A stretch of 64,000 bases of DNA, taken from the NCBI GenBank assembly GCA_949358305.1, contig OX442314.1, positions 55,995,369 through 56,059,368 on the forward strand, read 5' to 3'. Position 1 is the stretch's first letter. The number at the start of each line of letters is the position of its first letter. Of the stretch, positions 63,733-64,000 are shown one piece after another. This DNA comes from Strigamia acuminata. Lineage: Eukaryota; Arthropoda; Chilopoda; Geophilomorpha; Linotaeniidae. A program made the position numbers and the translations under genes. The notes under the pieces were generated by a model, which did not search any database, was not told the origin of the DNA, and saw only the letters and a list, made by a program, of their open reading frames with translations.

Positions 63733-64000
63733 TCACTCGGAAATTGAACAGGACGCACAAAACTGCAGTGAAATTTCGTTACAATTGATGTGATAACAAA
63801 CACCGGGTCCGTCGGGCCTTCCTTCCCCGCCACTTCCATCATCAGCTTCCGCCACCGCCGCCAGAGGACCCACACATCGCAACACAGCATTTTTCCACGC
63901 CAACTTCCACTTCCATTCTTCCACCAACCTCTCCTTTTCAGCCACCACTCTCTTACCTTCGGCCACCTTTTCCCGCCACGTGGCCAACTCCATGTCGAAA
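63733..64000 (-). CDS. 3' end of an unidentified gene (partial)
   Basis: The frame is open to the window edge; a Met lies at 63993 but the frame continues past it. It reads a charged, probably coiled-coil stretch (KRVVAEKERLVEEWKWK), a Gly/Asp linker, and a Cys-rich end (CYHINCNEISLQFCASCSIS) before TGA. The Cys spacing recalls half of a zinc-binding module, and a GT directly before the stop could be a donor to another exon. Family not recognised. Confidence 0.5.
   Translation of the reverse strand, partial: FDMELATWREKVAEGKRVVAEKERLVEEWKWKLAWKNAVLRCVGPLAAVAEADDGSGGEGRPDGPGVCYHINCNEISLQFCASCSISE

Overview
The window is animal nuclear DNA, most likely from an insect or another arthropod. The evidence is GT-AG introns (several only 53-95 nt), AT-rich non-coding DNA full of transposons and tandem repeats, and protein-coding genes whose closest remembered relatives are metazoan; the Mediator subunit reads especially like insect MED17. 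Four host genes can be followed exon by exon: PCNX4 (pecanex-like protein 4, minus, 10743-19443), MED17 (plus, 19783-24022), SF3B2 (minus, one exon, 48762-50525) and NOL4 (minus, ten coding exons, 51395-60363). The exon sums of PCNX4, MED17 and NOL4 are each divisible by three (1176, 627 and 753 residues). PCNX4 and MED17 diverge from one short intergenic region.

Layout. 1-6650: the 3' part of a Ty3/gypsy-like LTR element (copy A) with an internal deletion that joins reverse transcriptase in frame to a third ORF. 7.4-8.1 kb: a hairpin-studded LTR-like remnant, then a truncated DEG/ENaC-like exon. 9.37-9.97 kb: an intronless PABPN1-like RRM gene. 10.7-24.0 kb: PCNX4 and MED17, whose long introns are long only because they hold minisatellites. 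24.8-25.5 kb: a second LTR-like remnant. 26.2-41.6 kb: the right arm of an inverted duplication of 9.52-11.37 kb (decayed copies of the last two PCNX4 exons and of the PABPN1-like gene), split by a very young 13.5 kb gypsy-like element (copy B, 27823-41324, 1000-bp LTRs, 4-bp AGCG target duplication). 41.6-43.4 kb: a C2H2 zinc-finger gene broken by a 1.3 kb non-autonomous DNA transposon with an 8-bp target duplication. 43.4-48.7 kb: repeat fragments, including a copia integrase relic. 48.8-60.4 kb: SF3B2 and NOL4, with a foldback element carrying a nested MITE inside NOL4 intron 1. 61-64 kb: an orphan basic ORF behind an LTR-like promoter and between direct repeats, then the 3' end of an unidentified gene running off the right edge.

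The least ordinary material is in the two gypsy-like copies. Both carry a third ORF that does not look like an envelope gene and ends in a conserved module, and both have a -1 frameshift signal at the gag/pol overlap: the same A AAA AAC heptamer followed by stem-loops of different sequence but the same design. A second theme is intron growth by minisatellites. The arrays in PCNX4 introns 4 and 7 share both a 20-bp unit and unique flanking sequence, so the array seems to have moved as a block.
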